From the NCBI GenBank assembly GCA_949987705.1, contig OX465281.1:82984543-83048542 (forward strand): a stretch of DNA of 64,000 bases, in the 5' to 3' direction. This stretch comes from Thereva unica (Eukaryota > Arthropoda > Insecta > Diptera > Therevidae). Position 1 is the stretch's first letter. Every line of letters begins with the position of its first letter. Shown here piece by piece: positions 20,685 to 30,400 of the stretch. Made by a program: the position numbers and the translations under genes. The notes under the pieces are model-generated. The model was not told the DNA's origin. It ran no database searches and worked only from the letters and a program-made list of their open reading frames with translations.

Positions 20685-21171
20685 GGCCCCTATTCCGATT
20701 GTCATCTCACTTTTTTTCTCACCTCACATTTTTTGTCACTTCACTTTTAAAGTGGTATTCTCATAGTCATGTGACAAGGAAAAAATTTGTGAGATAAAAT
20801 GTCACAAAACTAGGTGTGGTATTCTCGAAGTCATTTTTTGTAGCAAATGTCACTGAAAGTTGTCATTTTTTATCACTTGGAAATAGTAGGTGACACTACG
20901 ATTTTTTTTATTAGATTGTGTTAAAGGGTAAGAAATATGTTTTATTTTAATATTTCTGATGATTTAACATTATTCGGAATGGGGAATGTAAAAATAAATG
21001 GAAAAAATATTAGTTAATTATGAACAGTTAAGTCCACCAACTACGACGGCCGCTGAGCGGTAAAAGGTATAAACAAATGCCATTACTTTTTCTACAATAG
21101 GTGACTATGAGAATACGAAAATTGGTTTGTCACATTTTGCAATGGGTGACGTGACTATGGGAATAGGGGCC
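20685..21171. mobile_element. MITE with GGCCCCTATTCC TIRs in the CR1-B 3' UTR
   Basis: The left end GGCCCCTATTCCGATTGTCA (20685) is matched by the inverted right end (to 21171) with two mismatches. The flanking TTC on both sides suggests a 3-bp target duplication. The interior has repeated GTGGTATTCTC.(A)AGTCA-type words in both arms, so the whole unit folds back. Confidence 0.75.
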
Positions 21172-21412
21172 TTCATCTTCTCATCTTCAGACTCATTTCA
21201 CCGTCTATGAATTATGTCTTAATTAAATTAAATTAACTGTGTCTAGTTCTAGTACTTCTATTTTATTTTTATTTTCTTTCTCTCTTCCCTTTTGTAAATT
21301 TAAATTTAATTTTTATTTTAAGTTTAATTTTGTTTTTTAATTTTATCAATATTATTTTCCTGTGTTACAGTACGAAATAAGGTGTAAATCTTGTGTACTT
21401 TCTTTTTTTGAT

Positions 21413-21441
21413 TAAAATAAATAAATAAAATAAATAAATAA
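21413..21441 (+). repeat. AATAAATA microsatellite tail of CR1-B
   Basis: Consecutive AAATA/AATA repeats end at the right target duplication. Its position makes it the 3' tail of the LINE rather than an independent microsatellite. Confidence 0.7.
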
Positions 21442-21469
21442 ATTACTCGAATATGTATCCCAGTTTTGG

Positions 21470-22109
21470 GGGGTTTTCACTAATGCATGCTTGCCTGAGC
21501 AACATGCGTACTTGATTGTCAACTTTACATGCGCCAGCGCTCAGCAAATTTACTTGCGCATACATACAAACTTGCATTTTTAAACATGATCCACCATTTT
21601 TGGAAATGTCATTATCATTTGCATGGAGACTATCTAGGCTCCATGATCATTTGAATCAAAATTTGTACTGCCACTGTTATTTCAACAGCCCATAACACAT
21701 TTTTTTTCTTCTCCGTCTCACAAAGTTCTCTTCTAAATCAAGCCTGCTTCGAATTAATAATTTAATATTATCCAGGCTCCAGAACACACAATTTTCACTG
21801 CTCCTTAAATTAACAATAAATAATAACTATAATAATTATAAATTTAAAATTTACATACTGAAATCCAATCATCTTTAAAGCTATTGGCACCACAGGTTGT
21901 GACGTTGCAGTCTTCTTCTTCATAAGCAACAGCACAAGCATGGAGCCTAGGCTCCATGAGCACAAGCTTCCGAAAGTACATACTTGCGGCGTTTGCTTTC
22001 ATGTGCATGTTTGAATTTATGAAGTCGAATTTATGAAGTTTTTTTCATTTGCTTTAATGAAGTCTGTGAGCACGCAAGTATGCGCAAACTTGCATTAATG
22101 AAAACGGCC
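21470..22109. mobile_element. MITE with GTTTTCAxTAATGCA TIRs in CR1-A
   Basis: The inverted ends GGGGTTTTCACTAATGCA and TGCATTAATGAAAACGGCC are flanked by TTGG on both sides (21466..21469, 22110..22113). CR1-A coding resumes exactly at the right flank. Short words such as TAGGCTCCATGA recur inside, and a palindrome TGGAGCCTAGGCTCCA lies near 21940. No coding capacity. Confidence 0.7.
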
Positions 22110-22377
22110 TTGGTCTCCTCGCTACAATTCGCATGTTAGAACTATTGAATCGGTTCAACGAAGGCTCGTTCGATTCGCAATGAGTCATCTTCCTTGGAAA
22201 ACCTTATTAGTTCTTCCACCATATGAATCCCGGCTTAAGGTACTTAACTTAAGCTCTCTTCACAAGCGTCGTGAGGTGGACGATGTTGTATTTGTTCATC
22301 AGCTCCTTAATGGAAAGGTTAACTCAGGTTTTCTAGGTCGCCGTGCGTCGTTGAGAGAAAGTCGTTAGTTATAATTT

Positions 22378-24330
22378 GAGAGAACCACCTGGCAAAAAAT
22401 AGAACGCAGGAGAGCCCTAAAAAATAACGTAAACTCTACAAGCGACCCCGAAAGACGTTACCAACTTGAACGGGAATACTCCCAATTACACCGGGAAGTA
22501 AAGAGAAGTGTCCGGCGTGATAAAAGGCAGCAGATAAATGAGCTCGCAGAAAAAGCGGAAAACGCGGCAAACACAGGCAACAGTAAGGTGCTGTACCAAA
22601 TCACTAAACAGCTCTCGGGAAAGCACTCTACTAAAAAGCATGCCGTTAAGAGTGCGGATGGAAGGCTGCTGTGCAGCGACGAGGAGCAGCTCCAAAGATG
22701 GAGAGATTACTTCTTCGCCGCCCTGAATGGTTCATTTACACAGGAACCTCAGGAAACCAGCAACAATGCACAGCCAATTCGAATCACCACCCGGGCCCCA
22801 TCCAAGACGGAAATAGTAACCGCAATTCATGCGATGGCCAATGGTAAAGCAGCTGGAAAAGATGGCATCCCGCCAGAATTGTTGAAAGCCGACTCAAGCC
22901 TCATAGCAGATGCGCTTCAGCCAATCCTACAAATAGCATGGAACACCTGTACCTTTCCGGAGGATTGGACGGAAGGTATCATAGTCAAAATACCAAAAAA
23001 GGGGGACCTAACAATATGCGACAACTGGAGAGGCATCTGTTTACTATCTACTGTGGGCAAAATTTTGTCCCACATATTACTATCTAGGATAAGTGAGGCA
23101 GTAGACCGAACGCTTAGGAGGCAGCAGGCCGGATTCAGGAAGGGCCGCTCATGTATTGATCATATCAACACCTTACGAATTATAGTGGAGCAGTCTACTG
23201 AATTCCGATCCCCCCTTTACCTTGCTTTCGTAGATTATGAGAAAGCGTTCGACTCGGTCAATAGGAGCTTTATATGGCAGGCACTACGGCGACGTGGACT
23301 GCCTGATAAAATAATAGAATTGATAAAAGCCCTATATAACAATTCCAAATGCAGAGTTCTCCATAACGGAAAATTATCCGACAGCTTCGAGGTGAGCTCA
23401 GGAGTACGACAAGGATGCCTACTCTCGCCTTTACTATTTCTTATAGTAATAAATGACATCCTTGTCGGCGCTCTAGATAGTAGAACAGGCGGCATACAAT
23501 GGGGTTTGTTAGACCGCCTTAAGGATCTCGACTACGCAGATGATATCTGTTTGCTGGCCCACAGACACCAGGACCTCAAAAATATGATTAACAATTTGGC
23601 AACAGAAAGTAGTCCAGCAGGCTTAAGGCTAAATCCGACTAAAACTAAAGAAATGCGGATAAATGCAAACACCATTGAACGAACAGCGCTGAATAACCGT
23701 GACGTGGAACTGGTAAATAAATTCTGCTACCTCGGTAGTATTATTACCGAAAATGGCGGTGCAGAAGAAGATGTCAGTTCCAGAATAAATAAAGCACGAG
23801 GCGCATATGCATGCCTGTTCCGCATATGGAGATCAACGGAGATCTCAACTAACACCAAATTGCGGCTGTTCAACTCCAACGTGAAGGCAGTACTTTTGTA
23901 CGGTTGCGAAACATGGAAAGTCACCCAATTCATCACAGGGCGCCTACAAGTCTTCATCAACAGATGCCTTCGTCGTATCCTAAAAATCCGCTGGCAAGAT
24001 AGAATTTCAAACGAAGAACTATGGCGCCGTGCCGGCCAAGAAAGGATAGACGACCAAATCAGGCGAAGGAAATGGAATTGGGTAGGCCACACCTTGCGAC
24101 GCGAAAACGAAAATCTAGCCAAACAGGCCCTTGACTGGAATCCGCAAGGATCCCGTCGAGTAGGACGACCTAGAACAACGTGGAGGAGAACCCTACTAGC
24201 AGAAGCCGCAACAACTGGGAGATCCTGGTCGGAGCTGAGAGCTGTCGCGCAAAACAGAGTCCGCTGGAGGGCAACTGTTTCCGCCCTATGTCCCATGAGG
24301 GATTAAAGGAGCGCAATGATGATGATGAAC
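22378..24330 (+). mobile_element. RTE-like LINE fragment (LINE-D), 5'-truncated
   Basis: It carries the long RT ORF below and ends in a short ATG-trinucleotide tail (ATGATGATGA at about 24314..24326), like other RTE-related elements. The 5' side joins CR1-A directly. No clear target duplication was found. Confidence 0.65.
22384..24306 (+). CDS. Reverse transcriptase of an RTE-like LINE, open but 5'-truncated
   Basis: The frame is open from about 22384 to the stop at 24306 (572 codons from the first ATG at 22588), without frameshifts. In order: a basic linker (VKRSVRRDKR), NGKAAGKDGIPPELLK, WTEGIIVKIPKKGD, NWRGICLLSTVGKI, LAFVDYEKAFDSVNR (motif A), SSGVRQGCLLSPLLFL (motif B), LDYADDICLLA (motif C), CYLGSIITENGG and the C-terminal WNWVGHTLRR and RRVGRPRTTWRR motifs. 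All catalytic aspartates are present. The endonuclease is missing, so it is a truncated retrocopy. The open frame suggests recent insertion. Confidence 0.85.
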   Translation, partial: TTWQKIERRRALKNNVNSTSDPERRYQLEREYSQLHREVKRSVRRDKRQQINELAEKAENAANTGNSKVLYQITKQLSGKHSTKKHAVKSADGRLLCSDEEQLQRWRDYFFAALNGSFTQEPQETSNNAQPIRITTRAPSKTEIVTAIHAMANGKAAGKDGIPPELLKADSSLIADALQPILQIAWNTCTFPEDWTEGIIVKIPKKGDLTICDNWRGICLLSTVGKILSHILLSRISEAVDRTLRRQQAGFRKGRSCIDHINTLRIIVEQSTEFRSPLYLAFVDYEKAFDSVNRSFIWQALRRRGLPDKIIELIKALYNNSKCRVLHNGKLSDSFEVSSGVRQGCLLSPLLFLIVINDILVGALDSRTGGIQWGLLDRLKDLDYADDICLLAHRHQDLKNMINNLATESSPAGLRLNPTKTKEMRINANTIERTALNNRDVELVNKFCYLGSIITENGGAEEDVSSRINKARGAYACLFRIWRSTEISTNTKLRLFNSNVKAVLLYGCETWKVTQFITGRLQVFINRCLRRILKIRWQDRISNEELWRRAGQERIDDQIRRRKWNWVGHTLRRENENLAKQALDWNPQGSRRVGRPRTTWRRTLLAEAATTGRSWSELRAVAQNRVRWRATVSALCPMRD

Positions 24331-24639
24331 ACGAATTACGGCATCGCATGTTCATTAACGTGAGCCATAATATTAATGTGTTTAGCGTGAGTATCCGTAA
24401 AGATGTCCTTAAAAGGAGTCTTTTTAATCTCATGTAACCGCTTATGTTTCCTTTTGCTTGCTGGGTTATATGTTAATTTGGATGTTTTTAATTTTATAAT
24501 TTTATGTTTGCACGCTTAATTGAGAGCCTCATCTCAGCGCTTGATTGTGCTGAGTTGGTTAATTTTTCTTGGCCCACCTAAGAAGTGCGCCTTCTGTGCT
24601 AGAAAGGTTTACTCTATTAAAATAACGAAATTTTCTCTG
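24331..24639. other. Unassigned spacer
   Basis: About 310 bp between LINE-D and LINE-C without a recognisable gene. It could be the continuation of CR1-A, but the translation is too degenerate to assert this. Confidence 0.3.
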
Positions 24640-25672
24640 TAAGGTCACAATTTTATCACCGGCCCTATTTCTCATATTTATAAATGACCTTCTTTCAATC
24701 CCCTCCAACCCACTTCTCAGCTTCGCCGACGACGGTACTCTACGTTACTCGTACAGATTCGATACAAGACAGACTCATGCCATGGCAGATCTTGTCTTGA
24801 TGATCGCGAACTAATGTCCAAGTCGATTAATAACGACATTAAACTGATTCTAGAGTGGGGAGAGAAGAATCGTGTTAAATTCAACTCCGACAAAACACCT
24901 CTCCACCTTTGAAAGTGGGTGAAGTTCAACTAATGGCCGACCCACCCCTACACATTTTAGGCGTGACATTAGCCAAAGACCTGCGATGGAATAACCACAT
25001 ATTCCAAATCGCCAAACAAGCATCCAGGTGCTTGGGATTTCTTAAGAGGTGCAAGTTCCTCCTCCAGCCATCGGCCCGTGCTGTTATTTATAAATCCTAC
25101 ATTCGGCCTCTTTTCGAATATAACTCCCTCGTTTGGGGCGGCGCCCCAATAACCACCTTGGCATGGTTAGATAAGGTGCAAAAAAGGGCACTCAAGTTAA
25201 TTGATGACGACACCGCCTGCTCCACCATCATCAACCCCTGAGCCACCGTAGGAATGTAGCAGCACTGACAAAATTTTATCTACTATCATAGTGACTGTTC
25301 CTCCGAGTTAAACGCTCTCCTGCCTCCACGGCAATCTTATGCCCGCAACACCAGATTAGCCCACTCGTCTCATTCCCTTCACCTGCAACTACCCCTTTCA
25401 CGCACTCAACAAGATATGAATTCGTTTGTTAATAGAACAACTCGACTGTGGAATAATCTCTCGCAGTCAGTATTTCCGAGCTCCTACAACATCCAAGAGT
25501 TCAAACGCAGGGTTCATCACCACCTTCATCAATACCCCCCCTACCTTTTAATCCTTAACCTATACCCCCCCCCCCCACCCCACCCACGTACTAAGCTTAC
25601 TGCTAGACATTGCATCATGACGTGAAAAATGACATGACGGAATAGTAGTACAAAGGGTGACTCCTGAGCTTA
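24640..25672 (+). pseudogene. LINE-C fragment, copy 1 (CR1/Jockey-group RT C-terminus and 3' UTR)
   Basis: It reads SPALFLIFINDL and LLSFADDGTL (catalytic motif), then shifted LILEWGEKNRVKFNSDKT. The open part 24909..25241 follows with [33 protein letters not shown] and [15 protein letters not shown]. After a shift come the SHRRNVA-like and [16 protein letters not shown] blocks. The 3' UTR (about 25580..25672) matches in inverse orientation the start of copy 2 at 34266. It contains a C-run at 25565..25576. At least three frame disruptions are present. Confidence 0.75.
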
Positions 25673-26184
25673 GCACTGCCCCATGAAAAAAAATACACAC
25701 TAGATAACTATAAAAATTCGCAAAACAAGTTTAACCTGATGTCGTGTGCGAAGTCGGTTGTTTATGCTTCCAATAGATAACGTCTCTTGCTCGAAGCTGC
25801 ATTTTCATCTGTAGCTCGTTGCCGCAACCAGCGCTCGGGCCACTAAAGCACGTACATATTTGCTTCTGCTTGCAGTGCACAACTAGCTTTTGAGGTGACA
25901 AATGTTACGATTTTAACAATAATCCGGGAGCGATACATACGGCTATGGCAAAATTGCTCGTATGCTAGACGATTCGGTGATCAAAAAAATAACAAAATAA
26001 TATAAGAGCTATTTACTTATGTTCATGCTCCTCACTTTAACAATTGTGAAATTTATCTTGTTTATAATATATTGATCACACAATTTTCCATGCTTCATCC
26101 AAATTGGATTCAGCTACAGACATTATTAAAAATGCATACCATTTTACAATAACGTTTTAGATTACAATTAATATGAACTAAAAA
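25673..26184 (-). other. Rmnd5 3' flank / 3' UTR
   Basis: About 510 bp between the Rmnd5 stop codon and the LINE-C 3' end, non-coding and AT-rich. I did not find a canonical AATAAA on the minus strand, so the polyadenylation site is not placed. Confidence 0.4.
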
Positions 26185-27458
26185 TTAAAAGAAAATAAAT
26201 TTCGCGTCATCAGGGCTTTGTTCCATTGGGCAGTATGGGCACTTCAATCTAAAATTAAGGAAAGTTATCTTATTTTAATTCAATCAAATCACTTGAGTTA
26301 CATACATTGGACCATTACTAAGCTTATTAAGAGCATCCCGTGATATTACGTGGCCGCAAGTAAGCTTCATCGGAGGATTATCTTCGGAAGTCTGTTGTCT
26401 TAAAATGGGGCATGCAAATATAGAATGATATCGATTTTCGGCATCTAAATCTATTTCAATCTAAATACACAAAAAATAAAAAAAAAAATTTTTGATTGAA
26501 AAATTGTAATAATTACTGGTAATTCATCTCTACCGCTCCAGATGCCGAGAACTTGTCGCGACAGCATAACTTGCTTGATATTTAGCAATGCTGGAAGAGC
26601 AGTGCAGCCGGCATTAACAATAACTGATAATGCAGAATCTTTACTAATGCCTAGGGTACTGCAAGCATCTTTTAAAAATATAAAAGAAGCTTCTGTCCAC
26701 ATTTCTGGTGATATCAAATGCTTATATGGTGAATTTTGTATCCCGGTCGGCAAATATATCAGAGTGCCCATTAAATTCTGTATGTCCTTTTCGAAATGGC
26801 TTACAAATTTTGCGAAATTATTACGTGCATATACTATCGCTTCTGACTGTGCTGCAACTCCTCGAGAAAGAATCTAGAAGTACTAAATTAATTAATAAAC
26901 AATTACAAATTATTCAAAAACTAACCTGCATAAAAGCCAATCTATGTAATTTGAATTCTAAGGAGCTGTTCTTAGCAGCAAGTTCGTCAGAATATTTGGC
27001 AGCCCATTCTAAAGCAGGACGAAGGTCACGCTCCCTTATGCATTCCCATATTTTAAAGATCTCAGCAAAACTGCCAGAGGATTCATATACTTGCACAGCC
27101 AAATTTTCCGGGAGATTAGATTCCTAAAATCAACTGTAAATAGCTTAGAATTTTCCAGTTTAGACATATTACACCTTCATTAATGTTTTTGAAACGTCAT
27201 CTATTCCTTGTCTATAATAATGTTGAGCTATTATTTTGTTTAATAATGTAAGATTATTTTCATCCGTAAGAGCATCCGTGCGGGCAGTGGCAGTGAAATC
27301 GGATACAAAATTCCTATCAATAACTTTCCCCACTTTGCTTACAGTTCCATGTAAATCTCTATGTTCAGCAGTCATACGTTGCAGTTTCTCTTTTGTTTTG
27401 ACTAGAGCCTCTTTAATGATTTCCACTTGTCTTTCTGATATGTGAGCGTCAAAACTGT
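26185..27458 (-). CDS. Rmnd5: Rmnd5 coding exons 2-6 (LisH, CTLH, RING-like)
   Basis: Exon 2 (27458..27175) covers residues 46-140, exon 3 (27123..26926) 141-206, exon 4 (26873..26517) 207-325, exon 5 (26460..26306) 326-377 and exon 6 (26248..26185) the rest. Acceptors read TTGCAG, TTTTAG, TCTAG, TTTAG and TTTTAG; donors read GTGTAA, GTTAGT, GTAATT and GTATGT. The four short introns contrast with the giant intron 1. Confidence 0.93.
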
Positions 27459-30400
27459 CTGCAAAACATAGACACAATTGATTATAGTATAAGTTTATTA
27501 CGGAGCTTTTTATCTAAATTTTTATTTAATACTTCGAGGACATAAGTTACTGAAATTTAATGGTGGCTTAGAAATAGACACACTCGATAGTTTTTGAAGT
27601 AAAACTTCTTTAGGGACGTTTGCTTAAAAAAATTTACATGAGAGTGAATCAATTTCATTCGCGTAACGCTCTCACACGTGAAAAATCGTCAGAACTTTCG
27701 TATAACGATGGGAAAAGGGGCGGACGGGGTACAAGAAACGGTGACCCTCGGGGCTGTGTGTGCAACAGTTAAAATACACTCTGCCTTACTGCATAGATTT
27801 TCTGGCAGGTTAGCTACGTTGTCGCCCAGACTTTGCTTTATCTCATTATAGGAATACAAATTCACCATTCTGTAGAGGTGAATTATTTCAGATTTTTCTT
27901 GTGGTTTGGTCACTGGCCGGGCTTATGCCGCGGATACTTTGGAGTTGACTGACATGTTGGAAGCGGCATATACGACAAGAGATTTCGGCGGAGGTTTGGG
28001 TGCTTAGAATACCAAAAGGGAGTGGTGAATTAAATGTGTGAGGTGCTGTTGTTTAAAATTGGCACCCACTTCCCCTTTGGTGAGATGTGGTGGACCTTTC
28101 CCCTTTTTAAATTACAATTTTTTAACCCATATTATCCCAACGCCCCATATAAGGTGCGCTTACATTTTCCCTCAAACTAAGTGTAATTTTACAAGTAGGC
28201 ATAGATTTCAAATTTTTATCGTAAACAAGACGTCATTTTTAGCAATTTGTTATGCGTTGAAAAAGTTCACAAGCTATCTTGTATTTATTAAAATTTGTGA
28301 AATTTTATGAATTTTGGCCAACATGAGTTCCAGAAAAATGTAAGTAATAACTTTTAGGTGTTTTTGTTATAATTTACTCATGGTGTATTTTTCTCTGGTT
28401 TATGAACCTGTATATAACTGTACACTTAGAAAACAATGATTTTTTGTTTTTGAAGTGGACTGTGTAAGTTTTTTTTCACCGCCCCATTTAGGGTGCGCTG
28501 GGAACGGAATGCACCATGAGCGTTTCCTTCAATGACCTTCATATAGATATGCGATATTTTATATTGTATCATTCTTTTGTCAGACTGAACGTACATGAAA
28601 TTATATCAGCGTTAGAAGAAGATATTCCTGTAATTTCTGCAGATATATATATAACACCACCGGAAAATGAAGTTAGTGATGAAGATAGTGGAAGTGAGGA
28701 TTCTGGAGACATAAGCAACCTTGCCCGACGACAATTATTGGCTGAAGCCGAGGTGCGATGCAAGGTTCCATTGACGGACGGAGTCCTCGGAACCGTTTAT
28801 GGAATCCCCTTCATAAATCAGGATAGGCAGGAGGAACAACCATCCACATCTTCAGCGGAGCCGCCTATGAAAAAAGCTAAAATTGTCGTCAATAGGAAGT
28901 GGAGACAAAAGGACATAACTCCAAAACCTGAAAGAGCGTCAACTGCACCCGACTTTGTCGTGGATAAAGATAATCCCATAGAATTTTTTGATATGTTTTT
29001 CGACGATGAAGTCTACGAACTACTGCGCTCCAGTACAGAAAAGTATGGGATTGCCAAAGGACAAGTGAATTTCCGAATAACAACTGAAGAAGTGAAGAAT
29101 TTTATAGGTATTTTGCTCTTGTCGGGTTATAATAGCGTTTCGCGGTATAGGTTATGTTGGGATCAGAATATTGATACTCATCATCCAGGAGTTTCCTCAT
29201 GCATGTCACGCAATCGATTTGAAGAGATTCTCCGTTATTTTCATGCATGCGACAATAGCCTCCTTCCTTCCGATGACAAATTTGGCAAAGTAAGACCTCT
29301 GTGGAATATGATGAATGAAAGGTGGCTGAAGTTTTTTCCTGGAGACACACACTTATCTATTGATGAGTCGATGGTACCTTATTTTGGCAAACATGGAACC
29401 AAGCAGCATATACACGGTAAACCAATCCGTTTCGGGTATAAGATCTCGTCACTCTCCACTCGATTAGGTTATCTTATCTATGGTAAACCTTATCAGGGGG
29501 CTAAAACTGGCAATACAAAACCAAATCTCGGCGTAGGTGGTTCTGTCGTGATGAATTTGATTTCGAAGTTGCCAGATGAAGATAATTATAGCTTTTATGT
29601 AGACAATTTTTTTACATCTTTACGTTTACTTGATGAAGTGAGTGAGATGGGTCATGATGCTACTGGAACTATCCGAGCCAACAGGATTGAAGGTGCGCCG
29701 CTACAAGATGTAAAAGAGATGAAAAAGACTCCTAGGGGTTCTTACCATCAAGTTACGGATGTCACTTCCAACATAACCTTAGTACGCTACAACGACAACA
29801 ACATCGTAACTATAGCCTCAACGGAAAGCGGTGTGCAGCCACTAGGTAAAGCGAAGAGATGGTGCAATAAAAAACGAGTAGACGTTGACCAACCACATTG
29901 TTATCAAAGATACAACAAGTTTATGGGTGGAGTAGATAGACTAGACCAAAATATTGGGAAATATAGAATCGGGATAAGGCTGAAGAGATGGTATTGGCAA
30001 ATGATTATGTTCCCCATAAATGTTTGTGTCAATAACGCATTTCAATTGTACCGACTCTCACCAGCAGGACAAGCTAAAGATTCTCACGACTTTTTATCTT
30101 TCACAAGATACATAGTACAGACGTATTTGCTACTTGGAAAAGCTTCTTCTTCTCTGCCAAAACGAATTGGAACAGCTCCAATGACGACCAAGAAACAACT
30201 GCCCGATTCTATAAGACTGGATGAAAAGGGACATTACATTGTTAAACACGCAACGCAAGTTCGATGTCGTCAATGTCATAAAAATACAAAATTTAAATGC
30301 ATTAAATGCGGAGTTGGTTTGCATCAACACTGTTCTCAAACTTTTCACACATTAAAATAATTATCTATTTCACTAATTTAATTTATATAATTTGAAAAAA

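Larger units (their letters stand above)
18992..21441 (+). mobile_element. CR1-like LINE (CR1-B) inserted in CR1-A
   Basis: ATTACT occurs at both edges (18986..18991 and 21442..21447), and CR1-A resumes in frame after the right copy. The element is 5'-truncated within ORF2 before RT and ends in an AATAAATA-rich tail (21413..21441). A MITE (20685..21171) sits in the 3' UTR. Confidence 0.7.
18841..22375 (+). mobile_element. CR1-like LINE fragment (CR1-A), split by CR1-B and a MITE
   Basis: Three pieces read as one RT C-terminal region: 18841..18991 (NPLITKHLYISLVRPLL), 21448..21469 (LEYVSQFWG) and 22110..22375 (SPRYNSHVRTIESVQRRLVR, then LLNLSSLHKRR-like and VFVHQLLNGKV). Joining them gives the usual SLVRP.LEY.S..W.P.Y..H...IE..QRR order of CR1/Jockey-group LINEs. 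The element is 5'-truncated and decayed. Confidence 0.65.

Noticed and set aside
27689..27913. 74-codon minus ORF as Rmnd5 exon 1
   Set aside because: It lacks the conserved RMND5 N-terminal motif, while 60248..60383 has it and matches the phase of exon 2.
28888..29083. Minus-strand ORFs within the piggyBac transposase
   Set aside because: Shadows of the transposase reading frame.
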